A stretch of 36,615 bases of DNA from the NCBI GenBank assembly GCA_017694955.1, contig JADIMC010000032.1, forward strand, positions 1 to 36,615, given 5' to 3'. Shown in pieces: positions 24,398-32,383 of this stretch. The stretch comes from Candidatus Limisoma faecipullorum (GTDB lineage: Bacteria; Bacteroidota; Bacteroidia; Bacteroidales; Muribaculaceae). The notes below the pieces were generated by a model. It did not search any database, was not told the origin of the DNA, and worked only from the letters and a program-made list of their open reading frames with translations. Position 1 is the stretch's first letter, and every line of letters begins with the position of its first letter. Both the position numbers and the translations under genes were made by a program.

Positions 24398-24940
24398 ATG
24401 GACAAGATAACCATCAACGGTATGACTTTTGTCCCTTATATCACCAACGGCGAGATTCAGAGGAGGATAAGGGAAGTCGCAAGACAGATTAAAGACGACT
24501 GCGGAGACAGGAATCCGCTGTTTGTGTGCGTGCTCAACGGCGCCTTCATCTTTGCTGCCGACTTGTTCCGGGCGGCTGATTTTGCCGCCGAGATATCATT
24601 TATCAGGTTCAAATCCTACAGCGGGACTGAGTCAACAGGCGAGATAAGGCAGCTTCTCGGTCTCGACAAGGATATAAAGGGACGCACGGTGGTGATTGTG
24701 GAAGACATCGTTGACACCGGATACACGGCGGAGAAATTAGTGGAGGAGATAATGCGCCACGAGCCGGCAGACGTCAAGTTTGCTACGCTCCTGCATAAGC
24801 CTGACTCCGCGAAAGTGGATGTGAAGATTGATTACTGCTGCTTTGAGATTCCGTCAAAGTTCATCATCGGATATGGTCTCGACCTCGACGAGTGTGCGCG
24901 CAATCTTCCCGACATCTACATTCTTGAGAGCAATCAATGA
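24398..24940 (+). CDS. hpt: hypoxanthine phosphoribosyltransferase
   Basis: The 180-residue cytoplasmic enzyme salvages hypoxanthine, and often guanine, to the nucleotide using PRPP. Type I PRTase features are in order: [17 protein letters not shown], the flexible-loop [11 protein letters not shown], and the PRPP-binding motif [13 protein letters not shown] (about residues 98-110). [11 protein letters not shown] and [11 protein letters not shown] then close the base site. The length is normal. It sits between the PurF paralogue and adk, so three PRPP/purine enzymes are clustered on one strand although each has its own upstream spacer. Confidence 0.95.
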   Translation: MDKITINGMTFVPYITNGEIQRRIREVARQIKDDCGDRNPLFVCVLNGAFIFAADLFRAADFAAEISFIRFKSYSGTESTGEIRQLLGLDKDIKGRTVVIVEDIVDTGYTAEKLVEEIMRHEPADVKFATLLHKPDSAKVDVKIDYCCFEIPSKFIIGYGLDLDECARNLPDIYILESNQ

Positions 24941-25005
24941 GATAATTCTATTTAAGTTTCCAAATAAATTCCGCACTGGGCGGAGGGTATAAATTTTTTA
25001 AGACT

Positions 25006-25587
25006 ATGTTTAATATCGTAATTTTCGGTGCCCCGGGCTCTGGGAAGGGGACGCAAAGCGAGAATCTGATTTCGCATTATGGGCTGTTCCATATTTCTAC
25101 AGGTGAGGTGTTGCGCGACAATATTGCGCGAGGCACGGAGCTCGGCAAAATCGCCGACACATACATTTCCGACGGTAAGCTGATTCCCGACGACCTGATG
25201 ATAAGCATACTCGCCGACATTCTCGATAATACGCCGGAGGCTAAGAATGGCGTGATTTTCGACGGATTCCCGCGCACAATCAATCAAGCCGGCGCCTTGA
25301 AGGAGATGCTTGCCGAGCGCGGTGCGAGAGTTGACGCGGTTGTGGGGCTGGAAGTTGACGAGGACGAGCTTATCGACCGGCTCATCAAGCGGGGTAAGGA
25401 GTCCGGACGCAGCGACGACAATCTTGAGACGATAAAGAAGCGCCTTAAGGTATATCATTCGCAGACACAGCCGCTGCGCGACTACTATATGAAGGAAGGC
25501 ACATATCTTCCGATTAAGGGGGTAGGCACGGTTGAAGGCATTTTCGAAAGCATTAAGGCTGCAATCAAGGAGAAATGCGGTAAATAA
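25006..25587 (+). CDS. adk: adenylate kinase
   Basis: The 193-residue enzyme interconverts ATP + AMP and 2 ADP. The P-loop is GAPGSGKGTQ (residues 8-17), the AMP-site block HISTGEVLRDNIARGTELG follows, then DGFPRTINQA. A short LID, KRGKESGRSDDN, lacks zinc-binding cysteines, as in the short-form kinases of Bacteroidetes. The 65-base gap after hpt contains a 5-bp hairpin (24970-24984) followed by an AT-rich TATAAATTTTTT stretch, which may be a weak terminator or part of the adk promoter. A clear terminator follows the gene. Confidence 0.96.
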   Translation: MFNIVIFGAPGSGKGTQSENLISHYGLFHISTGEVLRDNIARGTELGKIADTYISDGKLIPDDLMISILADILDNTPEAKNGVIFDGFPRTINQAGALKEMLAERGARVDAVVGLEVDEDELIDRLIKRGKESGRSDDNLETIKKRLKVYHSQTQPLRDYYMKEGTYLPIKGVGTVEGIFESIKAAIKEKCGK

Positions 25588-25612
25588 AGTTCATAATGGG
25601 GCATATGGCAAT

Positions 25613-25646
25613 TCAGGAGGACAGGCGGTTACGTCTGCCCTCCTGA
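25613..25646 (+). terminator. hairpin terminator after adk
   Basis: A 15-bp stem with one A-C mismatch and one G-U pair encloses a GTTA loop and is followed by TGCTTTT. It begins 26 bases after the stop codon. Confidence 0.75.
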
Positions 25647-25691
25647 TGCTTTTATATGATTGAAGGCGATTCCCGTGTTACAAAATATTCC

Positions 25692-25699
25692 TAACTTCG
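25692..25699 (+). promoter_or_regulatory. near-consensus -7 element before the ECF sigma operon
   Basis: TAACTTCG differs from TAnnTTTG at one base and lies 41 bases before the ATG at 25741. It could equally be an autoregulatory ECF promoter. Confidence 0.3.
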
Positions 25700-25740
25700 T
25701 ATTACTCTTTGAAGGCGGCAGGAAAAAGGCGTCATAAAGA

Positions 25741-26256
25741 ATGGAAGAAGAAATGCTGACATCGGTGTTTACACGGCTGCGCGGAAAATTCCTCCGCGCG
25801 GCAGCGCGCTTCTTCCCCGACGAGGACGACGCGGCAGATGCTCTTCAGGACGCGTTCTGCCGGCTTTGGCGAAGGAGGGACGAGATACGGTCCGGCAGAC
25901 AGGCGGAGGCAATGGCTATGACAACCGTGCGCAATCTCGGCATCGACGCCTACCGCCGCAGTCAGGCGATGACTCTGTTGCCTATCGACAATGAACGCGA
26001 CACGGCCGACACAGTGCCGGCAGACCGCCGAATGGAGGTTGACGAGCAATTCAGAATCGTGGAGGCGATAATCGAGAAGCATCTTTCAGAAACACAGCGG
26101 ACAATCCTGCGGCTGAAAGAATACGATGGCGAAAGCTACGAGGAGATTGCCGCAAAATTAGGTATGGAGCAGGCGGCGGTGAGGATGCAGCTTTCGAGAG
26201 CGAGAAAGACAATCAGAAAATGCTATCAGGAATTCGATGAAAATGGAAAATCGTGA
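25741..26256 (+). CDS. RNA polymerase ECF sigma-70 factor
   Basis: The 171-residue protein has both sigma regions of an extracytoplasmic-function factor. Region 2 includes FPDEDDAADALQDAFCRLWR and then the TVRNLGIDAYRR helix. Region 4 is a helix-turn-helix in YDGESYEEIAAKLGMEQAAV followed by RMQLSRARKTIRK. There is no region 3 or C-terminal extension. It is the first gene of an operon with an anti-sigma-like membrane protein, a small secreted protein and a barrel-like protein. It probably directs transcription of its own operon in response to an envelope signal. The downstream protein lacks the FecR domain of classical SusCD regulators. Confidence 0.93.
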   Translation: MEEEMLTSVFTRLRGKFLRAAARFFPDEDDAADALQDAFCRLWRRRDEIRSGRQAEAMAMTTVRNLGIDAYRRSQAMTLLPIDNERDTADTVPADRRMEVDEQFRIVEAIIEKHLSETQRTILRLKEYDGESYEEIAAKLGMEQAAVRMQLSRARKTIRKCYQEFDENGKS

Positions 26257-26719
26257 CAATATGAAGTTTGAAGGCAGAACCGTGAACGAGTGGCGCAAGG
26301 TAATCGGACGCTACTTCGACGCGCAGACTACCGATGAGGAGGAATCCGCGCTCAAAAGGTTTCTGGTGTCGCCGGAAGCGGCAGGCAGGGAATTCGACGA
26401 GGCAAGGGCGGTCTTAGGATTCACTACCGTCGGACGGCGGCTTTGCCACGCACGCCGACGCACGGCATTGCGCCGACGGATTGCCGGATATTCTGCGGCG
26501 GCATCGGTGGCGCTGGTGATTGCCTTTTCGGGATGGGCGGTTTACAGCGGCCGCAACCAATGCGTGGCCTACATCAACGGCGTCAAATGCACTGACGAGG
26601 ATGTGGTGATGGCGGAGATGCGGCGGTCGATGCGGGAAATGGGCGCAACGGCATCATCTGCCGACATCGGCGCCACATTGGGAGATATGTTTGAAACAAT
26701 GGACGAATTTAAAGAATGA
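26237..26719 (+). CDS. anti-sigma-factor-like single-pass membrane protein
   Basis: The 160-residue protein has a cytoplasmic helical N-terminus (WRKVIGRYFDAQTTDEEESA). A very basic stretch (RRLCHARRRTALRRR) follows, then one membrane segment around SAAASVALVIAFSGWAVYSG, and about 55 residues outside. This layout and its overlap with the sigma gene fit an anti-sigma factor, although no FecR or zinc-binding anti-sigma domain is visible. The listed start overlaps the sigma gene by 20 bases. ATG codons at 26243 and 26261 are alternatives, the last beginning four bases after the sigma stop. The function is inferred from context. Confidence 0.7.
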   Translation: MKMENRDNMKFEGRTVNEWRKVIGRYFDAQTTDEEESALKRFLVSPEAAGREFDEARAVLGFTTVGRRLCHARRRTALRRRIAGYSAAASVALVIAFSGWAVYSGRNQCVAYINGVKCTDEDVVMAEMRRSMREMGATASSADIGATLGDMFETMDEFKE

Positions 26720-26723
26720 CGAT

Positions 26724-27161
26724 ATGAGACGGCTATTATTCATATTAATCATCATCGTCTCGGCGATACCTGCTGTCGCGCAGAAAGGGATGAGCGTGGC
26801 TGCGCTTTTCGGCAGCGGCTACCAGAACCGCAAGGACGTGACGGAGGTGATAGTCGAGGGTAAGCGGCTGAAGTTTTTCAAGCTGAGCGTGTTCCGAAGC
26901 ATCACCGTCACTGACAATGAGGCTTTGGCTGCCGAAATGGAAAGGCTCGTAAGGCTCGACGGGAAAAACGCTTCCGACAAAGAGGAAGGAATGATAGGCG
27001 GAAAGCTGTATTATGCCTTCTATTCGTTTCCCGACGGCAAGGATGGCTACAGGCATCTGTTTTTCCGCAACAACCTGCTGAAAGAAGGGGCGGAGCCGGA
27101 GACCACGGTGGTATATATGGAGGGAAAGGCAACCCTCGGTGAGCTGAAAAGAATGTTCTAA
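26724..27161 (+). CDS. small secreted protein of the sigma operon (DUF6108-like)
   Basis: The 145-residue protein starts at 26724, four bases after the previous stop, where MRRLLFILIIIVSAIPAVAQ forms a proper signal peptide. An upstream in-frame ATG at 26691 lies inside the previous gene and would spoil the signal. The mature part is mixed alpha/beta, with VTEVIVEGKRLKFFKLSVFR and KLYYAFYSFPDGKDGYRHLF. It recalls the small DUF6108-type proteins that accompany ECF sigma genes in Bacteroidales; that name is from memory and unchecked. No catalytic motif is seen. It is probably envelope-located and possibly part of the signal sensed by the sigma/anti-sigma pair. Confidence 0.7.
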   Translation: MRRLLFILIIIVSAIPAVAQKGMSVAALFGSGYQNRKDVTEVIVEGKRLKFFKLSVFRSITVTDNEALAAEMERLVRLDGKNASDKEEGMIGGKLYYAFYSFPDGKDGYRHLFFRNNLLKEGAEPETTVVYMEGKATLGELKRMF

Positions 27162-27186
27162 GAAATCAAATAAAAAAATTACAGAT

Positions 27187-28077
27187 ATGAAAAAAGTTAT
27201 CACTACCGCCATTTGCGCACTTGCTTTCGCGTGTGCATCGGCTGCCGGTAATGTGGAGCCCGGCGATTCAATCGAATGTTTCTCGCACCCCGATTCCGTG
27301 GCATTCGTCCACGGTGGGAACACCGTGGAACTGAAAGTGTTCGGCGCTAAAGACAATCCCGATTACTACTATTCCTACAAGCGCGACGTAAGCGGCGAGG
27401 GAACGGAAATAAGCAAGGAAGGCAATTCCGGATGGGATTTCACCTTGCCGTTCATAGACCGGACGGAAAAAGGTGAAAAGCGTGCCGCATATTCGTTCGA
27501 ATGCGGCGGGCTCGGCTTAGGTTTCGTCAACGCTGTCAACGCACCCGCTGCGATGAACGTGAATATGGCAAGCTCCTACGAGGTATTTATCGACCACATA
27601 GTCGGCATCAGTTGCCGCCCGTGGCGCAACGGCACTTCGTTCTTGCTCGGCTTCGGTTTCGGATGGCGCAACTACCGGATGACAGGCACTAACCGCTTTG
27701 TGCAGGAAAACGGTTTTATAAGCTTAGGCGGTTATGAGGAGGGTGCCGACGTGCAGTTCTCACGATTGAAGATGTTTAGCCTGATGTTTCCGATAATGTT
27801 CCGTCAGGAACTCGGCAAAGGTTTCGATTTCAGTGCCGGGCCGGTATTGAATGTCAATGTTCACGGCAGTATGAAAACGAAATACAAACTTGGTGATGAC
27901 AAAATCGAAAATTCGTCCGACGACATACATCAGCGCAAGGTGACGGTTGACCTGATGGCGCAGCTCAACTATAAGGCCATAGGATTTTATGTGAAATATT
28001 CTCCATGCAAGATACTCGACGAAAGCTACGGCCCCGAATTCCGCCACCTCTCCGCCGGCATCACATTGTTTTATTGA
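27187..28077 (+). CDS. outer-membrane beta-barrel-like protein, last gene of sigma operon
   Basis: The 296-residue protein has a signal peptide (MKKVITTAICALAFACASAA). It then shows alternating hydrophobic/polar strands typical of a small outer-membrane barrel, for example GTSFLLGFGFGWRNYRM, KMFSLMFPIMFRQELGKGFD and FSAGPVLNVNVHG. The last strand ends in an aromatic residue (HLSAGITLFY), the usual barrel-insertion signal. It follows the small secreted gene after 25 AT-rich bases, so it is probably in the same transcript. In comparable Bacteroidales operons the barrel is the terminal gene. The ligand or function is unknown. The 34-bp tandem repeats begin three bases after its stop codon. Confidence 0.8.
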   Translation: MKKVITTAICALAFACASAAGNVEPGDSIECFSHPDSVAFVHGGNTVELKVFGAKDNPDYYYSYKRDVSGEGTEISKEGNSGWDFTLPFIDRTEKGEKRAAYSFECGGLGLGFVNAVNAPAAMNVNMASSYEVFIDHIVGISCRPWRNGTSFLLGFGFGWRNYRMTGTNRFVQENGFISLGGYEEGADVQFSRLKMFSLMFPIMFRQELGKGFDFSAGPVLNVNVHGSMKTKYKLGDDKIENSSDDIHQRKVTVDLMAQLNYKAIGFYVKYSPCKILDESYGPEFRHLSAGITLFY

Positions 28078-28080
28078 TTC

Positions 28081-28205
28081 ATACCTGCGCATTATGGCAT
28101 ATTTTGGAGGTTTTATACCTGCGCATTATAGCAGATTTCGGTGTTTCCATACCTGCGTATTATAGCAGATTCCGGCACTCTCATACCTGCGCATTGCAGA
28201 AAATA
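28081..28205. repeat. tandem repeat array, four units at an exact 34-bp period
   Basis: Units start at 28081, 28115, 28149 and 28183, each beginning ATACCTGCGCATT (unit 3 has one C-to-T change). About 23 bases are conserved (ATACCTGCGCATTATAGCAG plus ATT) and 11 vary. Inside the core, CTGC and GCAG form a small inverted repeat around GCATTATA. Unit 4 lacks three bases (ATA) and decays. The period is not a multiple of three and no credible reading frame crosses it. It begins just after the stop of the barrel gene. Confidence 0.9.
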
Positions 28206-28241
28206 ATTGCTTAAATGCTTGTGAATCTGATTTTTTAATAA

Positions 28242-28249
28242 TACTTTTA
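28242..28249 (+). promoter_or_regulatory. near-consensus promoter for the AAA/DUF4143 gene
   Basis: TACTTTTA matches TAnnTTTG except the last base, with a TTG 20 bases upstream (28219-28221). It lies 24 bases before the ATG. Confidence 0.35.
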
Positions 28250-28273
28250 CGGCGGTATTAAAAATGACGGATT

Positions 28274-29635
28274 ATGGCTGTATTTAAACGAAAGATTTAT
28301 GACAAGCTAAAAGTATGGAAAGATACGGCAAAAGGCGCAAAATCCATATTAATTGAAGGTGCGCGTCGTATAGGTAAATCGACAATAGCGGAGGAATTTG
28401 CCAGAAATGAATACAAAAGCTATATACTGATTGATTTCAATAATGCGAGCAATGTCGTAAAATCGGCTTTTGATTCATATCTGAATGACCTTGATTCCTT
28501 TTTTATGATTCTTTCTTCAGAATATGGAGTGAAATTGCATGAAAGAGAATCATTGATAATATTCGACGAGATACAGCAGTTCCCGAAAGCGCGGCAATCG
28601 ATGAAATATCTTGTGGCTGATGGCAGGTATGACTATATTGAAACAGGCTCGTTGATTTCCATAAAGGAAAACGTGAAAGGCATAACCATTCCTTCTGAGG
28701 AAAGGAGGCTTGCCATGTATCCTATGGATTTTGAGGAGTTTGCATGGGCATTGGGTGAGAGTCAGATGATAAGCTACATACGCCGGTGTTTTAAAGATCG
28801 GATGCCATTGCAACAAGGCATTCATGCAAAAGCGATGCTTTTGTTCAGGCAGTATATGATAGTCGGAGGAATGCCAAAAAGTGTTTCGGCTTATTTGGAG
28901 AACGGACGTGATTTCAAAATGGCTGACATGGAAAAACGCGACATCTTGGCTCTGTACCGCAACGATATGATGAAAATTGAAGCGGCTTATAAATCAAACG
29001 TGCTGGCGATTTTTGACCAGATACCCGCTTTTTTGTCAAAATCGGAAAGAAGAGTCGTGTTAAGCAGGATAGACAAGGGCGCAAGTTTCCCGAAATACCA
29101 CGACACATTCTTTTGGCTTGCCGATTCGATGATTGCCAACGAATGTTTCAACTGCTCCGACCCTAATGTTGGGCTGTCGCTTAATGAGGACCGTACTTTC
29201 GTGAAATGTTATATGGGAGATACCGGATTGTTGATGAGCCATACGTTTGATGAAAACGAAATTTCCGACAATGAATTATATCGGGAAATTTTATTCGGCA
29301 AACTGTCCACCAATGAAGGGATGCTATACGAAAACGCCATTGCCCAGATGCTTGTCGCAGCCGGACATAAGTTATACTTCTACACACGATATGATTCCGA
29401 AAAGCACAGAAATGATATCGAGGTAGATTTCATTCTGTCGAATAACAGCAAATTGAAATATAAAATCTACCCCATAGAAGTCAAATCAACTGCCCGTTAC
29501 TCCACAGCGTCACTTACTAAATTTTGTGAGCTATATCGTGAGAGGATAGGCGGATGCTATGTGATACATCCGAAGAATCTAAGTGTTAAGGACAATATCA
29601 CGTATATTCCTGCATATATGGCTTTTTGCTTGTGA
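28274..29635 (+). CDS. AAA ATPase with C-terminal DUF4143 domain
   Basis: The 453-residue cytoplasmic protein belongs to the common AAA_14/DUF4143 family of unknown function. Walker A is GARRIGKST (residues 29-37) and Walker B is LIIFDEIQQF (about 94-103). TGSLISI is a candidate sensor, and MYPMDFEEFAWALGE follows as in the family. The C-terminal DUF4143 part has Glu383-x-Asp385 (EVDFIL) and Glu402-x-Lys404 (IEVKS), a PD-(D/E)XK-like pattern. The family is patchily distributed, often duplicated and AT-rich, and is sometimes found in defence or mobile contexts. Here it stands alone between a repeat array and a perfect hairpin. Any DNA-related role is inference. Confidence 0.9.
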   Translation: MAVFKRKIYDKLKVWKDTAKGAKSILIEGARRIGKSTIAEEFARNEYKSYILIDFNNASNVVKSAFDSYLNDLDSFFMILSSEYGVKLHERESLIIFDEIQQFPKARQSMKYLVADGRYDYIETGSLISIKENVKGITIPSEERRLAMYPMDFEEFAWALGESQMISYIRRCFKDRMPLQQGIHAKAMLLFRQYMIVGGMPKSVSAYLENGRDFKMADMEKRDILALYRNDMMKIEAAYKSNVLAIFDQIPAFLSKSERRVVLSRIDKGASFPKYHDTFFWLADSMIANECFNCSDPNVGLSLNEDRTFVKCYMGDTGLLMSHTFDENEISDNELYREILFGKLSTNEGMLYENAIAQMLVAAGHKLYFYTRYDSEKHRNDIEVDFILSNNSKLKYKIYPIEVKSTARYSTASLTKFCELYRERIGGCYVIHPKNLSVKDNITYIPAYMAFCL

Positions 29636-29636
29636 A

Positions 29637-29676
29637 AACAGAAGAGGCGCGTCTGCAAAGACGCGCCTCTTCTGTT
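29637..29676. terminator. perfect 18-bp hairpin between convergent genes
   Basis: The arms at 29637-29654 and 29659-29676 are fully complementary around a GCAA loop. It starts one base after the ATPase stop. On the minus strand it is followed by TTTTCAC, so it can end both the ATPase and metK transcripts. Confidence 0.85.
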
Positions 29677-29690
29677 AGTATTTCAATTTG

Positions 29691-30980
29691 TTACAGGCCG
29701 AAGGCCTCGCGGATTTTATCCACATAGTCGAGTTTCTCCCACGTGAACAGCTCCACACGCATTGTCTTGTCGCCGTTGTATTTCGAATAGAAAGTCTTGT
29801 CGATGATTTCAGGCTTGCGTCCTACGTGCCCATACGCCGCCGTCTCCTGATAGATTGGCTGGCGAAGTTTCAGGCGGCGTTCGATGGCGGCGGGGCGCAT
29901 GTCGAACAAACCGTTGATTTTCTCCGATATTTCAGCGTCCGTCAGGTTGACTTTCGCCTTGCCATAGGTGTTTACGTAGAGGCTCACCGGCTCTGCCACG
30001 CCGATTGCGTATGCCACTTGCACCAGCGCTTCCTCGGCAAGGCCTGAAGCAACGATGTTCTTCGCTATGTGGCGGGCTGCATAGGCTGCCGAGCGGTCAA
30101 CTTTCGAAGGGTCCTTTCCTGAGAATGCGCCGCCGCCGTGCGCTCCGCGGCCGCCGTAAGTATCGACGATGATTTTGCGGCCGGTCAGTCCCGTATCGCC
30201 GTGAGGACCTCCGATTACGAACTTGCCCGTAGGATTCACGTGCAGTATCAGCTTGTCGTCGAACATTGCCTGTATATGTTCCGGCAGTTTGGCAATCACA
30301 CGGGGAAGCAACACCGTCTCCACATCCTTGCGTATCACTTCGAGCATCTTGCGGTCGGCAGCGTCCTGTGCCTCTTCCGAGCCGTCGGCAGGCGATATGA
30401 ATTCGTCGTGCTGCGTGCTGACAACGATGGTATGGATACGCACAGGACGGTTGTCCTCATCGTATTCCACGGTCACTTGGCTCTTCGAGTCGGGACGGAG
30501 ATAGGGCATCAGCTTGCCTTCGCGGCGTATGGCCGACAATTCCCGCAGAATCAGATGGGCGAGGTCGAGCGTCAGCGGCATGTAGTTTTCCGTCTCGTTG
30601 CAGGCGTAGCCGAACATCATTCCTTGGTCGCCGGCTCCTTGCTCGTCGGCGTTCTCGCGTTCCACGCCGCGGTTGATGTCGGGCGACTGCTCGTGGATGG
30701 CGGAAAGCACGCCGCACGATTCGCCGTCGAACTTGTACTCGCTCTTGTTGTAGCCTATTCCGTTGATCACACGCCGCGCGGTCTCCATCAGGTCGATGTA
30801 GGCTTCCGACTTCACCTCGCCGGCAATCACCACCTGCCCGGTGGTAACAAGCGTCTCGCACGCCACTTTCGACTCCGGGTCGTAGGCGAGCAATTTGTCA
30901 ACAATGGCATCGGAAATCTGGTCAGCCACTTTGTCGGGATGACCTTCCGAAACCGATTCAGAAGTAAACAGATAATTCAT
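29691..30980 (-). CDS. metK: S-adenosylmethionine synthetase
   Basis: The 429-residue enzyme makes S-adenosylmethionine from methionine and ATP. Family signatures are [16 protein letters not shown] (His14, Asp16, Lys17), the [13 protein letters not shown] hexapeptide region, [20 protein letters not shown] and the P-loop-like [19 protein letters not shown]. It is somewhat longer than the roughly 385-residue E. coli enzyme, as is common in Bacteroidales. Transcription is predicted from a strong promoter at 31118-31125, and the leader carries a SAM-II riboswitch. The enzyme's product should therefore repress its own synthesis. It converges on the AAA/DUF4143 gene at a perfect hairpin. Confidence 0.97.
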   Translation of the reverse strand: MNYLFTSESVSEGHPDKVADQISDAIVDKLLAYDPESKVACETLVTTGQVVIAGEVKSEAYIDLMETARRVINGIGYNKSEYKFDGESCGVLSAIHEQSPDINRGVERENADEQGAGDQGMMFGYACNETENYMPLTLDLAHLILRELSAIRREGKLMPYLRPDSKSQVTVEYDEDNRPVRIHTIVVSTQHDEFISPADGSEEAQDAADRKMLEVIRKDVETVLLPRVIAKLPEHIQAMFDDKLILHVNPTGKFVIGGPHGDTGLTGRKIIVDTYGGRGAHGGGAFSGKDPSKVDRSAAYAARHIAKNIVASGLAEEALVQVAYAIGVAEPVSLYVNTYGKAKVNLTDAEISEKINGLFDMRPAAIERRLKLRQPIYQETAAYGHVGRKPEIIDKTFYSKYNGDKTMRVELFTWEKLDYVDKIREAFGL

Positions 30981-31014
30981 CTTTCCAATTTGTTTTTAAA
31001 GTGGAAAAGCTAAA
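30981..31014 (-). promoter_or_regulatory. candidate expression platform of the metK riboswitch
   Basis: In the leader, TTTCCA (31002-31007) is complementary to TGGAAA (30982-30987), which abuts the ATG, so a hairpin could hide the translation start. Immediately upstream, TTTAGC (31009-31014) is complementary to GCTAAA in the aptamer core. Core pairing in the SAM-free state would compete with the hiding hairpin. Pairings were checked by eye only. Confidence 0.5.
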
Positions 31015-31041
31015 TTCCGGGAAAATCTGAGGGATGAAATT

Positions 31042-31092
31042 CGCAGTTTTAGCATTTTTTTACGTGGTTGCAAGCAGCCAAATTTTTCCACA
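31042..31092 (-). ncRNA. SAM-II riboswitch aptamer upstream of metK
   Basis: Read on the minus strand, the leader contains the SAM-II signature in order. First is a P1 strand TGTGG (31088-31092), then an A/T-rich loop, TTGCA, the P1 partner CCACG (31063-31067), an A-rich run and GCTAAAA. TTGC and GCTA can form the P2b-like pairing with the internal U residues that contact SAM in known structures. A two-pair GC/GC P2a is possible. SAM-II (the metA motif) is known from alphaproteobacteria and some Bacteroidetes before methionine/SAM genes. The element lies 62 bases before the metK ATG and 25 bases after its promoter. Confidence 0.82.
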
Positions 31093-31117
31093 AGGTTAAT
31101 AAATATGTTTTCGGGTG

Positions 31118-31125
31118 CAAAGATA
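31118..31125 (-). promoter_or_regulatory. promoter of metK
   Basis: The minus strand reads TATCTTTG, with a TTTG 20 bases upstream, a full Bacteroidetes promoter. It gives a leader of about 130 bases containing the SAM-II element. Confidence 0.7.
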
Positions 31126-31208
31126 GTGAAAGCCGAGCGCAGAAGCAAATGAAAACGAAGATTTCAATTTGGTTATGCCGAGGCGCGTCCTGTCTTATCC
31201 GGCTGTGG

Positions 31209-32189
31209 TTATTCCGGCTGTATCTCGGCTGCTGATGTGGGCAGCGGCTTCCAGCCCTCGCCGAAGGCGTCGTAGGCGTCGGTCACAATCACAAATGCCT
31301 TCGGGTCGGCCTCCTGTATCTTTAGCTTCAGTTTCGCTACTTCCTTATAGCTCACCACGAGCATGAGCACATGCTTTTCCGCTCCGGAATAAAGCCCGGT
31401 GCTTGTCATGTATGTGGCTGTCCGGTCAAGGTCCTCCAATATGTATTTGCGGAGCGTGTCCAGCTTGTAGTCGCTGATTATGAACATCAGCTTGTCGTTT
31501 TTCGCGCCGTTGATAGTGAACGCGAGCACTCGCGATGTGATGAATATGGCAAGCAGCGAATAAAGCATCAGGTGTATCGAAGGCGTTGTCACGTCGTTTT
31601 CCGTGCCGATTCCGAAACCGATGACTACAAGACCGAAGCAAACCACCATCCCGTCAACGAAAAATATGCCGCGGGAGAACGGTATGTTGAGATATTTCTG
31701 CATTATCATCGCAACGATGTCGCTTCCCCCCGTAGTGGCTTGGTTGCGCACCACGAGACCGCAGCCTATGCCGATTAGCACGGCGCCGAATATCGTGGTC
31801 AGCAGCAAATGGTCAGAAAGGTCGATTATTCCGCCAAGGAGCTGTGCCGGATCGAGTTTCTCCAGAGCTTCCTGCGACGGATAGGCCAGCTTCGATAGGG
31901 CGTTCATTATGAACGGGGTGGTCAGTGCGGCGGCTATGGTTCTGCCTCCGAGCTTGCCGCCTAAGAGCAGCACGGAAATAATCATCAGCGGAATGTCGAG
32001 CATATAGCCGAAGGTGCCGACCTGAAGCGACGGGAAGAGATTGTGGAGCACGATGCTCGCGCCATAGACTCCGCCGGGAACGATGTTGTAAGGATTGATG
32101 AAATAGACGAAACCGGCTGCCATGATTGTGCAGCCAATGAAAATACCCATCCAAGTACGTACTTCTTTCTTCAGATCTTTCTTAGCCAT
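31209..32189 (-). CDS. YitT family membrane protein with C-terminal DUF2179 domain
   Basis: The 326-residue protein begins with a short basic tail and has about five to six membrane helices of the YitT family. The hallmark is NPYNIVPGGVYGASIVLHNL, followed later by VLIGIGCGLVVRNQATTGGS and DIVAMIMQKYLN. A soluble DUF2179 domain follows (ILEDLDRTATYMTSTGLYSG to the end). YitT proteins are inner-membrane proteins with presumed transport activity but no proven substrate. A TAATTTTG element lies 43 bases upstream of the ATG. Despite sitting upstream of metK on the same strand, metK has its own promoter and riboswitch. Confidence 0.92.
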   Translation of the reverse strand: MAKKDLKKEVRTWMGIFIGCTIMAAGFVYFINPYNIVPGGVYGASIVLHNLFPSLQVGTFGYMLDIPLMIISVLLLGGKLGGRTIAAALTTPFIMNALSKLAYPSQEALEKLDPAQLLGGIIDLSDHLLLTTIFGAVLIGIGCGLVVRNQATTGGSDIVAMIMQKYLNIPFSRGIFFVDGMVVCFGLVVIGFGIGTENDVTTPSIHLMLYSLLAIFITSRVLAFTINGAKNDKLMFIISDYKLDTLRKYILEDLDRTATYMTSTGLYSGAEKHVLMLVVSYKEVAKLKLKIQEADPKAFVIVTDAYDAFGEGWKPLPTSAAEIQPE

Positions 32190-32232
32190 AAAATGCGTTT
32201 TTTTAACTAACGTAGCGATTTTTCACTTTATG

Positions 32233-32240
32233 CAAAATTA
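32233..32240 (-). promoter_or_regulatory. -7 promoter element for the YitT gene
   Basis: The minus strand reads TAATTTTG, 43 bases before the ATG at 32189. Confidence 0.55.
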
Positions 32241-32370
32241 CAAAATTTTCCTGTTCCCTCATAATTGCCACGCGATATTTCTGCATTTAGGGGCTGCTCT
32301 TGTCCGGTTATGCGGCTGTCCGTATGACCTGTAATTCCCTTTTATCGCGGCAATCCGAGAGGCTGCGCCT

Positions 32371-32378
32371 TAACTTTG
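32371..32378 (+). promoter_or_regulatory. -7 promoter element abutting the terminase-like gene
   Basis: TAACTTTG ends five bases before the ATG at 32384, so transcription would start at or near the start codon. A -33 TTTG is not clear. Its position argues against the longer reading frame beginning at 32300. Confidence 0.5.
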
Positions 32379-32383
32379 CCGCT

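Noticed and set aside
28081-28205. CRISPR array
   Set aside because: The conserved part is only about 23 bases with 11-base intervals, the last unit is degenerate, and there are no cas genes.
28005-28214. 69-codon frame across the repeat array
   Set aside because: It starts inside the barrel gene in another frame. The 34-bp period shifts frame at each unit, so the repeats are not coding.
32300-32383. N-terminal extension of the terminase-like protein
   Set aside because: The stretch contains the TAACTTTG promoter element, and the extra 28 residues look non-coding.
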